6,394 bases of DNA from JAHJDR01 sp964526915 (GTDB taxonomy: Bacteria; UBA10199; JADGCS01): assembly GCA_964526915.1 (NCBI GenBank), contig CAZGMS010000091.1:1-6394 (forward strand), in the 5' to 3' direction. The notes under the pieces were generated by a model. That model did no database searches. It saw nothing but the letters and a program-made list of their open reading frames with translations, and was not told the origin of the DNA. The translations under genes and the position numbers were made by a program. This document shows positions 1-5,169 of the stretch, piece by piece (position 1 is the stretch's first letter; each line of letters starts with the position of its first letter).

Positions 1-349
1 CGGCAACGCTGGCAACTGATTCGGCTGCGATGACGCACCCCGTACTCACAGCACCTGCTACGGCGCCTGTAGCTCCCAGGGCTTGATTGGTTGTGCTGAG
101 GTCTTTGGCCTCTTTTTGTTTGTCAGCGGCCACTCTGTCTTGCGTCTTTTTTTCTCTCGCCGCAGCATCCTGCACACGTTCTGCCTTTTCTTGCGCCGCG
201 GCGGCCGCGGCTTGACCTTCGAGTAATTTTAGACGCGCGATGGCGGCGGCCTCTGATTGCTTTGCGGCAACGTAAGTTTCATTTGGGGCCGTTCCTTGTG
301 TTGTGGCCGTTCCTGTTGTTGAAGTTGAGGTTCCGGTAACTTGTGCCAT
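1..349 (-). CDS. Ala-rich coiled-coil protein of unknown function (3' end missing)
   Basis: I do not recognise this gene. The frame is open from an ATG at 349 to the left edge, giving the first 116 residues with no stop. Residues 1-22 are a Ser/Thr/Gly/Gln-rich tail with no signal peptide. Residues about 25-82 are rich in Ala, Lys, Glu and Gln, including a run of six Ala at 47-52, and should form a long charged helix or coiled coil. Residues about 90-116 turn to small hydrophobic residues with GATGAVAGAVSTG, a glycine-zipper-like stretch that could insert in or lie on a membrane. The start is well supported by an AAGGAG ribosome-binding site five bases upstream, the only strong one in the window. 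The gene lies 279 bases downstream of hisD on the same strand and probably has its own promoter. A secreted or surface-associated helical protein is conceivable, but that is a guess. The reading frame is convincing; the function is unknown. Confidence 0.72.
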   Translation of the reverse strand, partial: MAQVTGTSTSTTGTATTQGTAPNETYVAAKQSEAAAIARLKLLEGQAAAAAAQEKAERVQDAAAREKKTQDRVAADKQKEAKDLSTTNQALGATGAVAGAVSTGCVIAAESVASVA

Positions 350-354
350 AATAG

Positions 355-360
355 CTCCTT
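355..360 (-). promoter_or_regulatory. Strong Shine-Dalgarno site for the Ala-rich protein gene
   Basis: The minus strand reads AAGGAG, then CTATT, then ATG, which is near-ideal spacing. It fixes the start at 349. No comparable site precedes the other genes in the window. Confidence 0.8.
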
Positions 361-396
361 TATGTTATTCTCTCATAAATGATCAGACGCGTAAAT

Positions 397-468
397 TTAA
401 AAGGTTTTTAAAAACCTTTCAATATACAGACAAGCAATGGCCATGCCAAACAGAGCCAAAAATAGCAC
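397..468 (-). CDS. Possible 23-residue membrane peptide
   Basis: A GTG at 468 opens a frame that reads MLFLALFGMAIACLYIERFL followed by KTF and a TAA stop at 397. It is a single hydrophobic helix with a short positively charged tail, the usual look of small bacterial membrane proteins. The frame stays hydrophobic for five codons upstream of the GTG (VIVIV), until a TAG at 484-486. The true start could therefore be non-standard, or this may be the end of a decayed longer gene. There is no good ribosome-binding site. Its last codons are formed by the 20-bp palindrome at 400-419. It sits between hisD and the Ala-rich gene on the same strand. A chance AT-rich open frame is a real alternative. Confidence 0.2.
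   Translation of the reverse strand: MLFLALFGMAIACLYIERFLKTF
400..419. repeat. Perfect 20-bp AT-rich palindrome
   Basis: The sequence is AAAGGTTTTTAAAAACCTTT, which equals its own reverse complement. It lies 51 bases upstream of the Ala-rich gene start, where an operator or promoter-proximal site would be expected. It has no T-run after it on either strand and little GC in the arms, so it is a poor intrinsic terminator. It also codes for the last residues of the doubtful membrane peptide. Confidence 0.6.
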
Positions 469-552
469 AACAATTACAATAACCTATATAACGATGGGTG
501 CAAAAAGAGGGTTCTATTGTTGTTTACGATGAAATAGCGAGGTCTGTGGGCC

Positions 553-576
553 ACAACTCACGAACTCACGAACTTG
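553..576. repeat. 8-bp tandem repeat, about three copies
   Basis: The unit AACTCACG occurs exactly twice (555-570), flanked by degenerate copies on both sides. It is the first of two short-period arrays in the spacer just beyond the hisD stop codon. There is no sign of coding. Confidence 0.6.
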
Positions 577-590
577 TTTGGTCCTGAGCC

Positions 591-625
591 TGCCTTACGC
601 CTTGCGCCCTATGCCTTTAGCCTTG
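591..625. repeat. 7-bp degenerate tandem repeat, five copies
   Basis: Five consecutive heptads fit NGCCYTN on the plus strand (TGCCTTA, CGCCTTG, CGCCCTA, TGCCTTT, AGCCTTG). On the minus strand the core is AAGGC every seven bases. The array ends three bases short of the hisD stop codon (631-629). Its phase and degeneracy resemble the arrays at 2506-2540 and 4980-5014, though the unit differs. Confidence 0.65.
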
Positions 626-628
626 GCG

Positions 629-1912
629 TTATCCCATCCTCACCTCAATCGAATTGGCGTGCGCGGTGAGGCCTTCGAGTCTGGCTATCTGCGCCGCATA
701 GGGCCCCAGTTTTCGAAACGCCTTTTCGCTGAAATTGATAACAGGGATTGCTTTTACAAAATCGCTGAGCCTGATGGCCGAAAAATAACGGGCCGTGCCA
801 TGCGTGGGCAAGATATGGGACGGACCAGCGACGTAATCGCCAACGCATTCAGGCGTGTAGGGTCCCACGTAAATGGCTCCTGCGTGAGAGATTTTTTCGA
901 CGATCTTTTCGGCGTCTTTGACGCAAATCTCCAGATGCTCTGGGGCCATTTCGTTGACGAGGTCAATCCCCTCTTCGAGATTGCGGACCAAAACGATCAA
1001 CCCCCGTTTTTTGATAGACTCGTTGGCAATCGCCTTGCGCTTGAGCTTGAGCACCTGTTTGCGGACCTCGCCCTCGACGCGAATGGCGTAATTGGCATTG
1101 GTCGTGATGAGCAGAGTGCTGGCCATTTCGTCGTGCTCGGCTTGCGACAACAGATCGCTGGCAACATAGGCAGGCGGGACGGACCCGTCACCCAATATCA
1201 CCAGTTCGGTTGGACCTGCGATCATGTCGATGTCGACATCACCATACACAAGCTTCTTGGCCAAAGAGACATAGATGTTTCCTGGTCCGATGATCTTGTC
1301 GACCTTGGGAAGCGTTTTGGTCCCGTAAGCCATGGCGGCGATGGCCTGTGGCCCACCGAGCTTGAAAGAGCGATTCACGCCAGCCAGTTGAGCCGCGTAC
1401 AAAACTGCGGGGTTGTGTTCTCCACTGGGCCAGGGTGAGCACATGACGATCTCGGGGACTCCCGCGATTTTGGCTGGGATCGCGGCCATGAGGACTGTAG
1501 ACGGATAACTTGCCTTGCCTCCGGGAACATAAATGCCTACGCGTTCAAGCGGTTTGTTGAGAATTTTAATGTCAACATCGGTTTTTTTATAAGCCAGTTT
1601 TTCGAGTTTCTGTGATTTGTAAAATTCTTCGATGCGTGATGCCGCCATTTCCAAAGCGGCCTTGTCTTCGCTGGAAACTTCTTTGATGGCGGAGCTCATT
1701 TCTTTGGCGGTGACTTCCATGCTCTTGCCGGTGAGATCAAAAAAATCAAGTTTGAGGGTGTGTTTGTGAAGGGCTTGGTCACCGATGCGTTTGATGTCGT
1801 CCAAAATATCGGCGACAGATTTAAAAATGGCCTCGGGGACCTCAAACTGACGTTTAAAGACCTTGCCAAAATCGTACCTGAAATTGCGATCGGTTGTTCT
1901 CAAAATTTTCAT
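629..1912 (-). CDS. hisD: Histidinol dehydrogenase
   Basis: This enzyme carries out the last two steps of histidine synthesis, oxidising L-histidinol to L-histidine with two NAD+, as a cytoplasmic zinc-dependent homodimer. At 427 residues it has the normal family length and aligns almost without gaps to the E. coli enzyme. The zinc ligands are visible as Gln257 and His260 (SQAEHD), Asp359 (GDYVAGP) and His418 (GLTAHAN). The catalytic pair is Glu325-His326 (APEHLEI), and substrate-binding Glu413 is present. Other conserved stretches are PGGKASYPSTVLMAAIPAK (131-148) and GPGNIYVSLAKK (209-220). The position equivalent to E. coli Ser237 is Thr235, a variant also known in other HisD proteins. The ATG at 1912 is preceded in frame by a TAA, so the start is firm, although no clear ribosome-binding site precedes it; a TATAAA at 1938-1933 could be a weak -10 box. 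No other his gene is in view. The gene lies 72 bases after the TPR lipoprotein and may be co-transcribed with it. Confidence 0.97.
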   Translation of the reverse strand: MKILRTTDRNFRYDFGKVFKRQFEVPEAIFKSVADILDDIKRIGDQALHKHTLKLDFFDLTGKSMEVTAKEMSSAIKEVSSEDKAALEMAASRIEEFYKSQKLEKLAYKKTDVDIKILNKPLERVGIYVPGGKASYPSTVLMAAIPAKIAGVPEIVMCSPWPSGEHNPAVLYAAQLAGVNRSFKLGGPQAIAAMAYGTKTLPKVDKIIGPGNIYVSLAKKLVYGDVDIDMIAGPTELVILGDGSVPPAYVASDLLSQAEHDEMASTLLITTNANYAIRVEGEVRKQVLKLKRKAIANESIKKRGLIVLVRNLEEGIDLVNEMAPEHLEICVKDAEKIVEKISHAGAIYVGPYTPECVGDYVAGPSHILPTHGTARYFSAIRLSDFVKAIPVINFSEKAFRKLGPYAAQIARLEGLTAHANSIEVRMG

Positions 1913-1984
1913 AGGGCAATGCTTTTAGTCAATTTATAGGGAAATGTCTAAGTCTTTCTTGGCTATTTGGGTCACAGCTGATGG

Positions 1985-2419
1985 CTATTGTAGTGGAGCC
2001 GCTGTTTTATCCAACAGGAAACGCCTGAATTGATCAACGCGTTCCAACCAATCGGGCGAGGATTGCAGGAGTTTTTCGGCCTTGTTGAGGAGCTCAAATG
2101 AGGACTGTGTCTGGTTCAGGCGGTAACGGGCCCGGGCCAGCCAGTAATAGGCTGGACCATATTTGGGGTCGATTTTAATGGCCTCTTCAAAATTCCATTC
2201 GGCCTTGTCAGTGTCCTGATTTTTGAGAAAGCCGATGCCCTGTTTGAGCAGTTCCTTGGCTGGCTCGAGGCCAGACACAGGGTGTGCCGTTGTGTCCAGT
2301 ACGGTCTGCTCATACAGGGGGGGGCGCTTGGTGATGGCGATTTTACGTTTGGTTACTGAACAGCCGGTACACACAAGCGTGAGCACGAGAAATAATAAAA
2401 TGATTCGTTTGATTAACAT
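1985..2419 (-). CDS. TPR lipoprotein, LpoP-like candidate activator of PBP1B
   Basis: This is a short lipoprotein of 144 residues. Residues 1-20 are a lipoprotein signal peptide: Lys4-Arg5, a hydrophobic core, then CTGC with the lipidated cysteine at Cys20. Cys at -3 is unusual, but Gly at -1 is right. The +2 residue is Ser, which favours sorting to the outer membrane. Residues 21-50 are a flexible linker. Residues about 54-121 form two tetratricopeptide units, the first showing the Ala-Phe-Ala-Pro pattern (KAEWNFEEAIKIDP). A last helix follows. It lies 159 bases downstream of mrcB on the same strand. In Pseudomonas aeruginosa, LpoP is a TPR lipoprotein that activates PBP1b, and the genes are neighbours in many genomes; the same role here is inference. 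The frame is open further upstream to a TTG at 2455 and an ATG at 2431, but that stretch looks like a short intergenic repeat, so I prefer the ATG at 2419, which gives the best signal peptide. No start has a good ribosome-binding site. Confidence 0.85.
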   Translation of the reverse strand: MLIKRIILLFLVLTLVCTGCSVTKRKIAITKRPPLYEQTVLDTTAHPVSGLEPAKELLKQGIGFLKNQDTDKAEWNFEEAIKIDPKYGPAYYWLARARYRLNQTQSSFELLNKAEKLLQSSPDWLERVDQFRRFLLDKTAAPLQ

Positions 2420-2466
2420 TGCGGTGTGCATAGTGGAATATCGAATAGTGAACAAGGAATTCTTCG

Positions 2467-2482
2467 ATTATGTTCAGAACAT
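2467..2482 (-). promoter_or_regulatory. Candidate -10 box overlapping a 13-bp inverted repeat
   Basis: On the minus strand ATGTTC-T-GAACAT (2482-2470) is a perfect 6+1+6 inverted repeat. Its last bases run into CATAAT (2472-2467), five of six matches to a -10 box, about 50 bases upstream of the lipoprotein start. I see no convincing -35 element. It could be a promoter with an overlapping operator for the lipoprotein gene, or chance. Confidence 0.25.
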
Positions 2483-2505
2483 GTATTGAAAGTTTATAAA
2501 TGCTC

Positions 2506-2540
2506 GCCGACAGCCGACGGCCAACAGCTAACGGCCAGAT
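2506..2540. repeat. 7-bp degenerate tandem repeat, five copies, downstream of mrcB
   Basis: Consecutive heptads are GCCGACA, GCCGACG, GCCAACA, GCTAACG and GCCAGAT. Two more heptads of similar type (GTCGACT, GTTGACA) follow at 2559-2572, just before the mrcB stop codon. The array shares the 10-mers GCTAACGGCC and AACGGCCAGA with the reverse complement of the array at 4980-5014, so related arrays lie on both sides of mrcB in opposite orientation. No terminator-like hairpin for mrcB is visible here. Confidence 0.7.
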
Positions 2541-2578
2541 ATTGTTTGGCCATAAACCGTCGACTGTTGACAAAAAAA

Positions 2579-4828
2579 TTATTTACAAAACTCCGACGGT
2601 TCCGTCCCTTCAATAAAATACTCATCATACTTATCGTTGCCGCAAGAGGACTGGTGGAGGAGCCTTGATTTTCTATCGATGGGCAGAATGATGATTTTGG
2701 ATGTGGGTTCAAAATCGGTGTAAAACCTGTTGGCGGTGGCCCTTTTCATGAAATTTGTCCAAATGGGCAGGGCCCCGCTGGCCCCCGAGAGGCCGGTTGT
2801 TTCGTTACCCTTGTAGCCCACCCACGTGAGGGTGAGCAATGCTGGCGTGTAGCCCACAAACCACGAATCACGGTAGTCAGACGTGGTGCCGGTTTTGCCC
2901 GCGGCCAGTTTGTCAAACCCCTGTGCGCGTGCCGAGGCGGCTGTGCCCCGGTCCAGGACACCTTGTAATAACTTGTTCATGATGTAAATAACGTCGGGTG
3001 AAAACACATCTTCCATCTCGAAAGATTTTTTTTCCAGCACATCCCCGTCGGGTGTGACCACGCGTCGGATGGCAAAGGGCTTGGTGCGTGTGCCGTTGTT
3101 GGGAAAAATGGTGTAGGCCTGAATCATTTCGAGCGGTGTGACTTCAAATGAACCCAAAACCAGTGATGGATAGGGTTTGAGCTCACTCGTGATCCCAGCG
3201 CGTTTGGCCGTGTTGACCACGTTTTCAAAACCCACTTCTTGTCCCAGCGAAACGGTGGCGACGTTGTAGCTCTTTTCCAGCGCCTCTCTGAGGGTGACAG
3301 GGCCGTGAAATTTATTGTCGTAGTTCACAGGTTTCCAGGTTCCGGAGCCAGTGTTTATGCCAAGGGGAATATCGTTGATGAGGGTTGCGGCGGTGAAGGA
3401 CGGATTGGTTTGGCTGAGGGCTGTCAAATACGCAAAGGGTTTGAACGTGGAGCCGGGCTGTCTCTTGGCCAGACTCAAAATATCGAACTGGTTTTGCGCA
3501 TAGTTGCTCCCCCCCACGTAGGAAAGGATGAAACCGGTTTTGGGGTCAATCGAAATGAGCGCGCCCTCCAGATGCTTGCCCGCGGCCATGTTTTTTTTCA
3601 GTAGTTCGCGTTGTTGTTCCAGACTGACGATCTGTTTTTGGACAGCGTTTTCCGCAAGGCGTTGCAGATGCATGTCGAGCGTGGTGAAGATCCTCAGCCC
3701 CTCGGAGTTGAGGGTCGTGACAGGAAAGTTGTCTCTGAGCTGTTGTTTGACGAAGTCGATGAAGTAGGGCGCCGTGGTCAGGTCCTGCAAAGCCTGTTTT
3801 TGAGGCAAGGCCCTGCCGATGGCCTGGTGATAATCTGTTTTATTGATGCTGTTGTTTTCTAAAAGACGCTTGAGGATCAGGTCGCGTCGGTCCTGGTGCT
3901 TTTGGACATTGGCGAATGGTGAGTAAAGCCCCGGAGCCTTGATGAGAGCGGCCAGGCTGGCCGCTTCGTCTGCAGTGAGCTGAGAGACGTTTTTGGAGAA
4001 GTACAAACGTGAGGCCTCCTGCACGCCTGTGACGCTGGCGGAACCTCTTTGGCCAAAATAAATTTCGTTGAGGTACACCTCGAGGATTTCGTCTTTGGAA
4101 TACCTCAGATCGATGATGAGCGACATGAGCGCTTCATTGAATTTGCGGGTAAGCGTTTTTTCCTGGGTGAGAAAAAAGTTCTTCACCATCTGCTGTGTGA
4201 GCGTGGAGCCGCCCTGCACCACGCGCCCACTGGCGATGTTGGCAAAAATGGCGCGCAGGATGCCAAGGGGATCGATCCCATGATGTGAATAGAATCGCTC
4301 GTCCTCTATGAGGAGCACGGCTTGTGTGAGTACCCGGGGGATTTCCTGCAGGGAAACAAAGGTGCGGTCTTCCATTTTATCGTCAAAAATGGAGGCGATG
4401 AGTTCTGGTTCCAGTCGAACGACTTTCGATGGGTTTTTCCCTTCTACATTTTGAAGGTTTTGAATGCTGTTGTTATTGATTTCGAAACGCACGGTATGCC
4501 CTTTAAAATTTTCGTGTGGGTATTGGAAATCGTGAAGAAAAATTTCGAAACCATTTCCCGACAAGGTGAACTCACCAGCATAGTGAGGGGTGGTTGGCGT
4601 TGGCCGGTAACCTAAATGGGCAAGTCTGTCTTGTATCTCGGCAACTGACGATGTTTTGCCATCATAAATATCGTAGGCATCAGAAAAAACTCGGCTGGGC
4701 AGATTCCATCGACGGGCCTCGAAACGTGAGACAATTACGTGATTCAAATGAAACAGGTACAGCACCAAAATAAAAAAAACAAAGAGTCCGGAAATCCAAA
4801 ACCATTTTCTTCTTAAGAGTTTCAACAT
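2579..4828 (-). CDS. mrcB: Bifunctional class A penicillin-binding protein, PBP1B type
   Basis: This inner-membrane enzyme polymerises lipid II into glycan strands and cross-links their peptides in the periplasm. Its 749 residues read in order as follows. A short basic cytoplasmic tail is followed by one membrane helix (about 10-27). A UB2H domain (about 60-140, with YAGEFTL and a FQYP segment) is the hallmark of PBP1B and the docking site for LpoB in E. coli. The GT51 glycosyltransferase (about 150-325) has catalytic Glu175 (IEDERFY) and Glu232 (RKFNEAL), 57 residues apart as in E. coli, plus GGSTLTQQ (206-213). The transpeptidase (about 420-700) has Ser460-x-x-Lys463 (PGSTFKP), Ser520-Tyr-Asn522 and Lys645-Thr-Gly647. 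The tail after 705 carries two cysteines (729 and 748) around GTEPSEFC, a C-terminal motif seen in many class A PBPs. All catalytic residues are intact. The ATG at 4828 gives a good membrane anchor but has no ribosome-binding site. A TPR lipoprotein gene follows and is a likely activator. Confidence 0.96.
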   Translation of the reverse strand: MLKLLRRKWFWISGLFVFFILVLYLFHLNHVIVSRFEARRWNLPSRVFSDAYDIYDGKTSSVAEIQDRLAHLGYRPTPTTPHYAGEFTLSGNGFEIFLHDFQYPHENFKGHTVRFEINNNSIQNLQNVEGKNPSKVVRLEPELIASIFDDKMEDRTFVSLQEIPRVLTQAVLLIEDERFYSHHGIDPLGILRAIFANIASGRVVQGGSTLTQQMVKNFFLTQEKTLTRKFNEALMSLIIDLRYSKDEILEVYLNEIYFGQRGSASVTGVQEASRLYFSKNVSQLTADEAASLAALIKAPGLYSPFANVQKHQDRRDLILKRLLENNSINKTDYHQAIGRALPQKQALQDLTTAPYFIDFVKQQLRDNFPVTTLNSEGLRIFTTLDMHLQRLAENAVQKQIVSLEQQRELLKKNMAAGKHLEGALISIDPKTGFILSYVGGSNYAQNQFDILSLAKRQPGSTFKPFAYLTALSQTNPSFTAATLINDIPLGINTGSGTWKPVNYDNKFHGPVTLREALEKSYNVATVSLGQEVGFENVVNTAKRAGITSELKPYPSLVLGSFEVTPLEMIQAYTIFPNNGTRTKPFAIRRVVTPDGDVLEKKSFEMEDVFSPDVIYIMNKLLQGVLDRGTAASARAQGFDKLAAGKTGTTSDYRDSWFVGYTPALLTLTWVGYKGNETTGLSGASGALPIWTNFMKRATANRFYTDFEPTSKIIILPIDRKSRLLHQSSCGNDKYDEYFIEGTEPSEFCK

Positions 4829-4834
4829 GGGCGG

Positions 4835-4863
4835 CGTATAGGGGATTGGGGCGCTGGGGTCAA
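4835..4863 (-). promoter_or_regulatory. Sigma-70-type promoter candidate for mrcB
   Basis: On the minus strand TTGACC (4863-4858) is five of six matches to the -35 consensus. A spacer of exactly 17 bases separates it from TATACG (4840-4835), four of six to the -10 box. Only six bases separate the -10 box from the mrcB ATG, so transcription would begin at or next to the start codon. The position inside a repeat-rich spacer lowers confidence. Confidence 0.4.
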
Positions 4864-4878
4864 AGGGAACGAGGGGAC

Positions 4879-4926
4879 ACTTCGACTTCCCTCGACAGTA
4901 CTCGGGATAAATCGCTCAGTGCAGGC
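4879..4926. repeat. Dispersed intergenic repeat element (probable)
   Basis: The stretch runs from ACTTCGACTTCCCTCGACAG through ACTCGGGATAAATCGCTCAG to GCAGGCG. From memory it resembles a short element scattered through spacers of many environmental genomes, often mistranslated as TVEGSRS-like peptides. An imperfect stem CTCGA/TCGGG (with one G-T pair) sits in its middle. One copy only is present here, so its repeat nature cannot be shown from this window. Confidence 0.45.
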
Positions 4927-4930
4927 GAAA

Positions 4931-4951
4931 GGACGAGGGACGAGGGACGAG
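4931..4951. repeat. Perfect 3x7-bp tandem repeat
   Basis: GGACGAG is repeated three times without a mismatch, preceded by a possible degenerate unit (GGCGAAA, 4924-4930). It directly follows the dispersed element and is upstream of mrcB. Confidence 0.75.
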
Positions 4952-4975
4952 AAATGAAAAAAAATGGCAATCGAA

Positions 4976-5018
4976 GTCTGGCCGTTGGCTGTCAGCAGTA
5001 GGCCGTTAGCGGCCAGAC
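4976..5018. repeat. Degenerate heptad array with a 9-bp inverted repeat at its ends
   Basis: Heptads from 4980 to 5014 are GGCCGTT, GGCTGTC, AGCAGTA, GGCCGTT and AGCGGCC. The ends pair perfectly: GTCTGGCCG (4976-4984) with CGGCCAGAC (5010-5018). One G-T and one A-T pair can extend this to 11 bp around a 21-base loop. It could act as a bidirectional structure between the divergent genes, but there is no T-run to make a terminator. It is related in reverse complement to the array at 2506-2540. Confidence 0.65.
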
Positions 5019-5079
5019 CTGTCATAATGCTTACAATATCGACGCGCCGCGCAATGACAGTGTTTATTACGCAATGATT

Positions 5080-5107
5080 TTGACGGGTTGTGCTTTGTCG
5101 CTAGATT
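5080..5107 (+). promoter_or_regulatory. Sigma-70-type promoter candidate for the plus-strand gene
   Basis: TTGACG (5080-5085) matches five of six bases of the -35 box. It is followed after 16 bases by TAGATT (5102-5107), four of six of the -10 box. Transcription would start near 5114, leaving a leader of about 55 bases before the ATG at 5170. This favours 5170 over 5074 as the start. Confidence 0.35.
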
Positions 5108-5118
5108 CATGGTTTGTC

Positions 5119-5147
5119 ACCCTTAAGGGTTTGCCCTTGACGAAGGG
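5119..5147 (+). promoter_or_regulatory. Leader with four mutually exclusive stem arms
   Basis: Four arms alternate as CCCTT (5120-5124), AAGGG (5125-5129), CCCTT (5134-5138) and AAGGG (5143-5147). Arms 3 and 4 form a hairpin with a GACG loop. Arms 2 and 3 form an alternative hairpin with a TTTG loop, which can grow to seven pairs with one G-T. Arms 1 and 2 form the 12-bp palindrome ACCCTTAAGGGT (5119-5130). Placed in the predicted 5' leader, this could be a small switch or simply a DNA operator. Confidence 0.3.
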
Positions 5148-5169
5148 AACAAAAACCGATCTGCTTTTT

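Larger units (their letters stand above)
4829..5169. other. Divergent intergenic region between mrcB and the plus-strand gene
   Basis: These 341 bases contain no convincing gene. From left to right they hold the mrcB promoter candidate, a dispersed repeat, an A-rich stretch (4952-4964), two heptad arrays, a plus-strand promoter candidate and paired stem arms. The plus-strand frame of the right-hand gene is open back to a TAG at 4999-5001, so an earlier start at ATG 5074 cannot be excluded. I see no tRNA or other RNA gene. Confidence 0.7.

Noticed and set aside
400..419. Palindrome as an intrinsic terminator of hisD
   Set aside because: The arms are AT-rich, there is no following T-run, and it lies more than 200 bases beyond the hisD stop.
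578..1438. A 286-codon open frame on the plus strand opposite hisD
   Set aside because: It is antisense to hisD, whose catalytic and zinc-binding residues are all in place, and the translation shows no recognisable domain.
629..1912. HisD paralogue with another substrate, such as sulfopropanediol dehydrogenase
   Set aside because: The zinc ligands, the catalytic Glu-His pair and substrate-binding Glu413 all fit genuine HisD, and the Ser-to-Thr change at 235 occurs in other HisD proteins.
2420..2455. Earlier start of the lipoprotein at TTG 2455 or ATG 2431
   Set aside because: The added residues would sit before the signal peptide, and the DNA there (TTCACTATTCGATATTCCACTA) looks like a degenerate spacer repeat.
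2223..2712. Several short frames around the mrcB-lipoprotein junction
   Set aside because: They overlap the two real genes or the heptad array and have neither conserved motifs nor start signals.
4931..5014. Tandem arrays considered as a CRISPR
   Set aside because: Units are seven bases with no spacers and no cas genes are nearby.
4822..5025. A small minus-strand open frame upstream of mrcB
   Set aside because: It is translated intergenic repeat (heptads plus the dispersed element) and gives the low-complexity peptide expected of such spacers.
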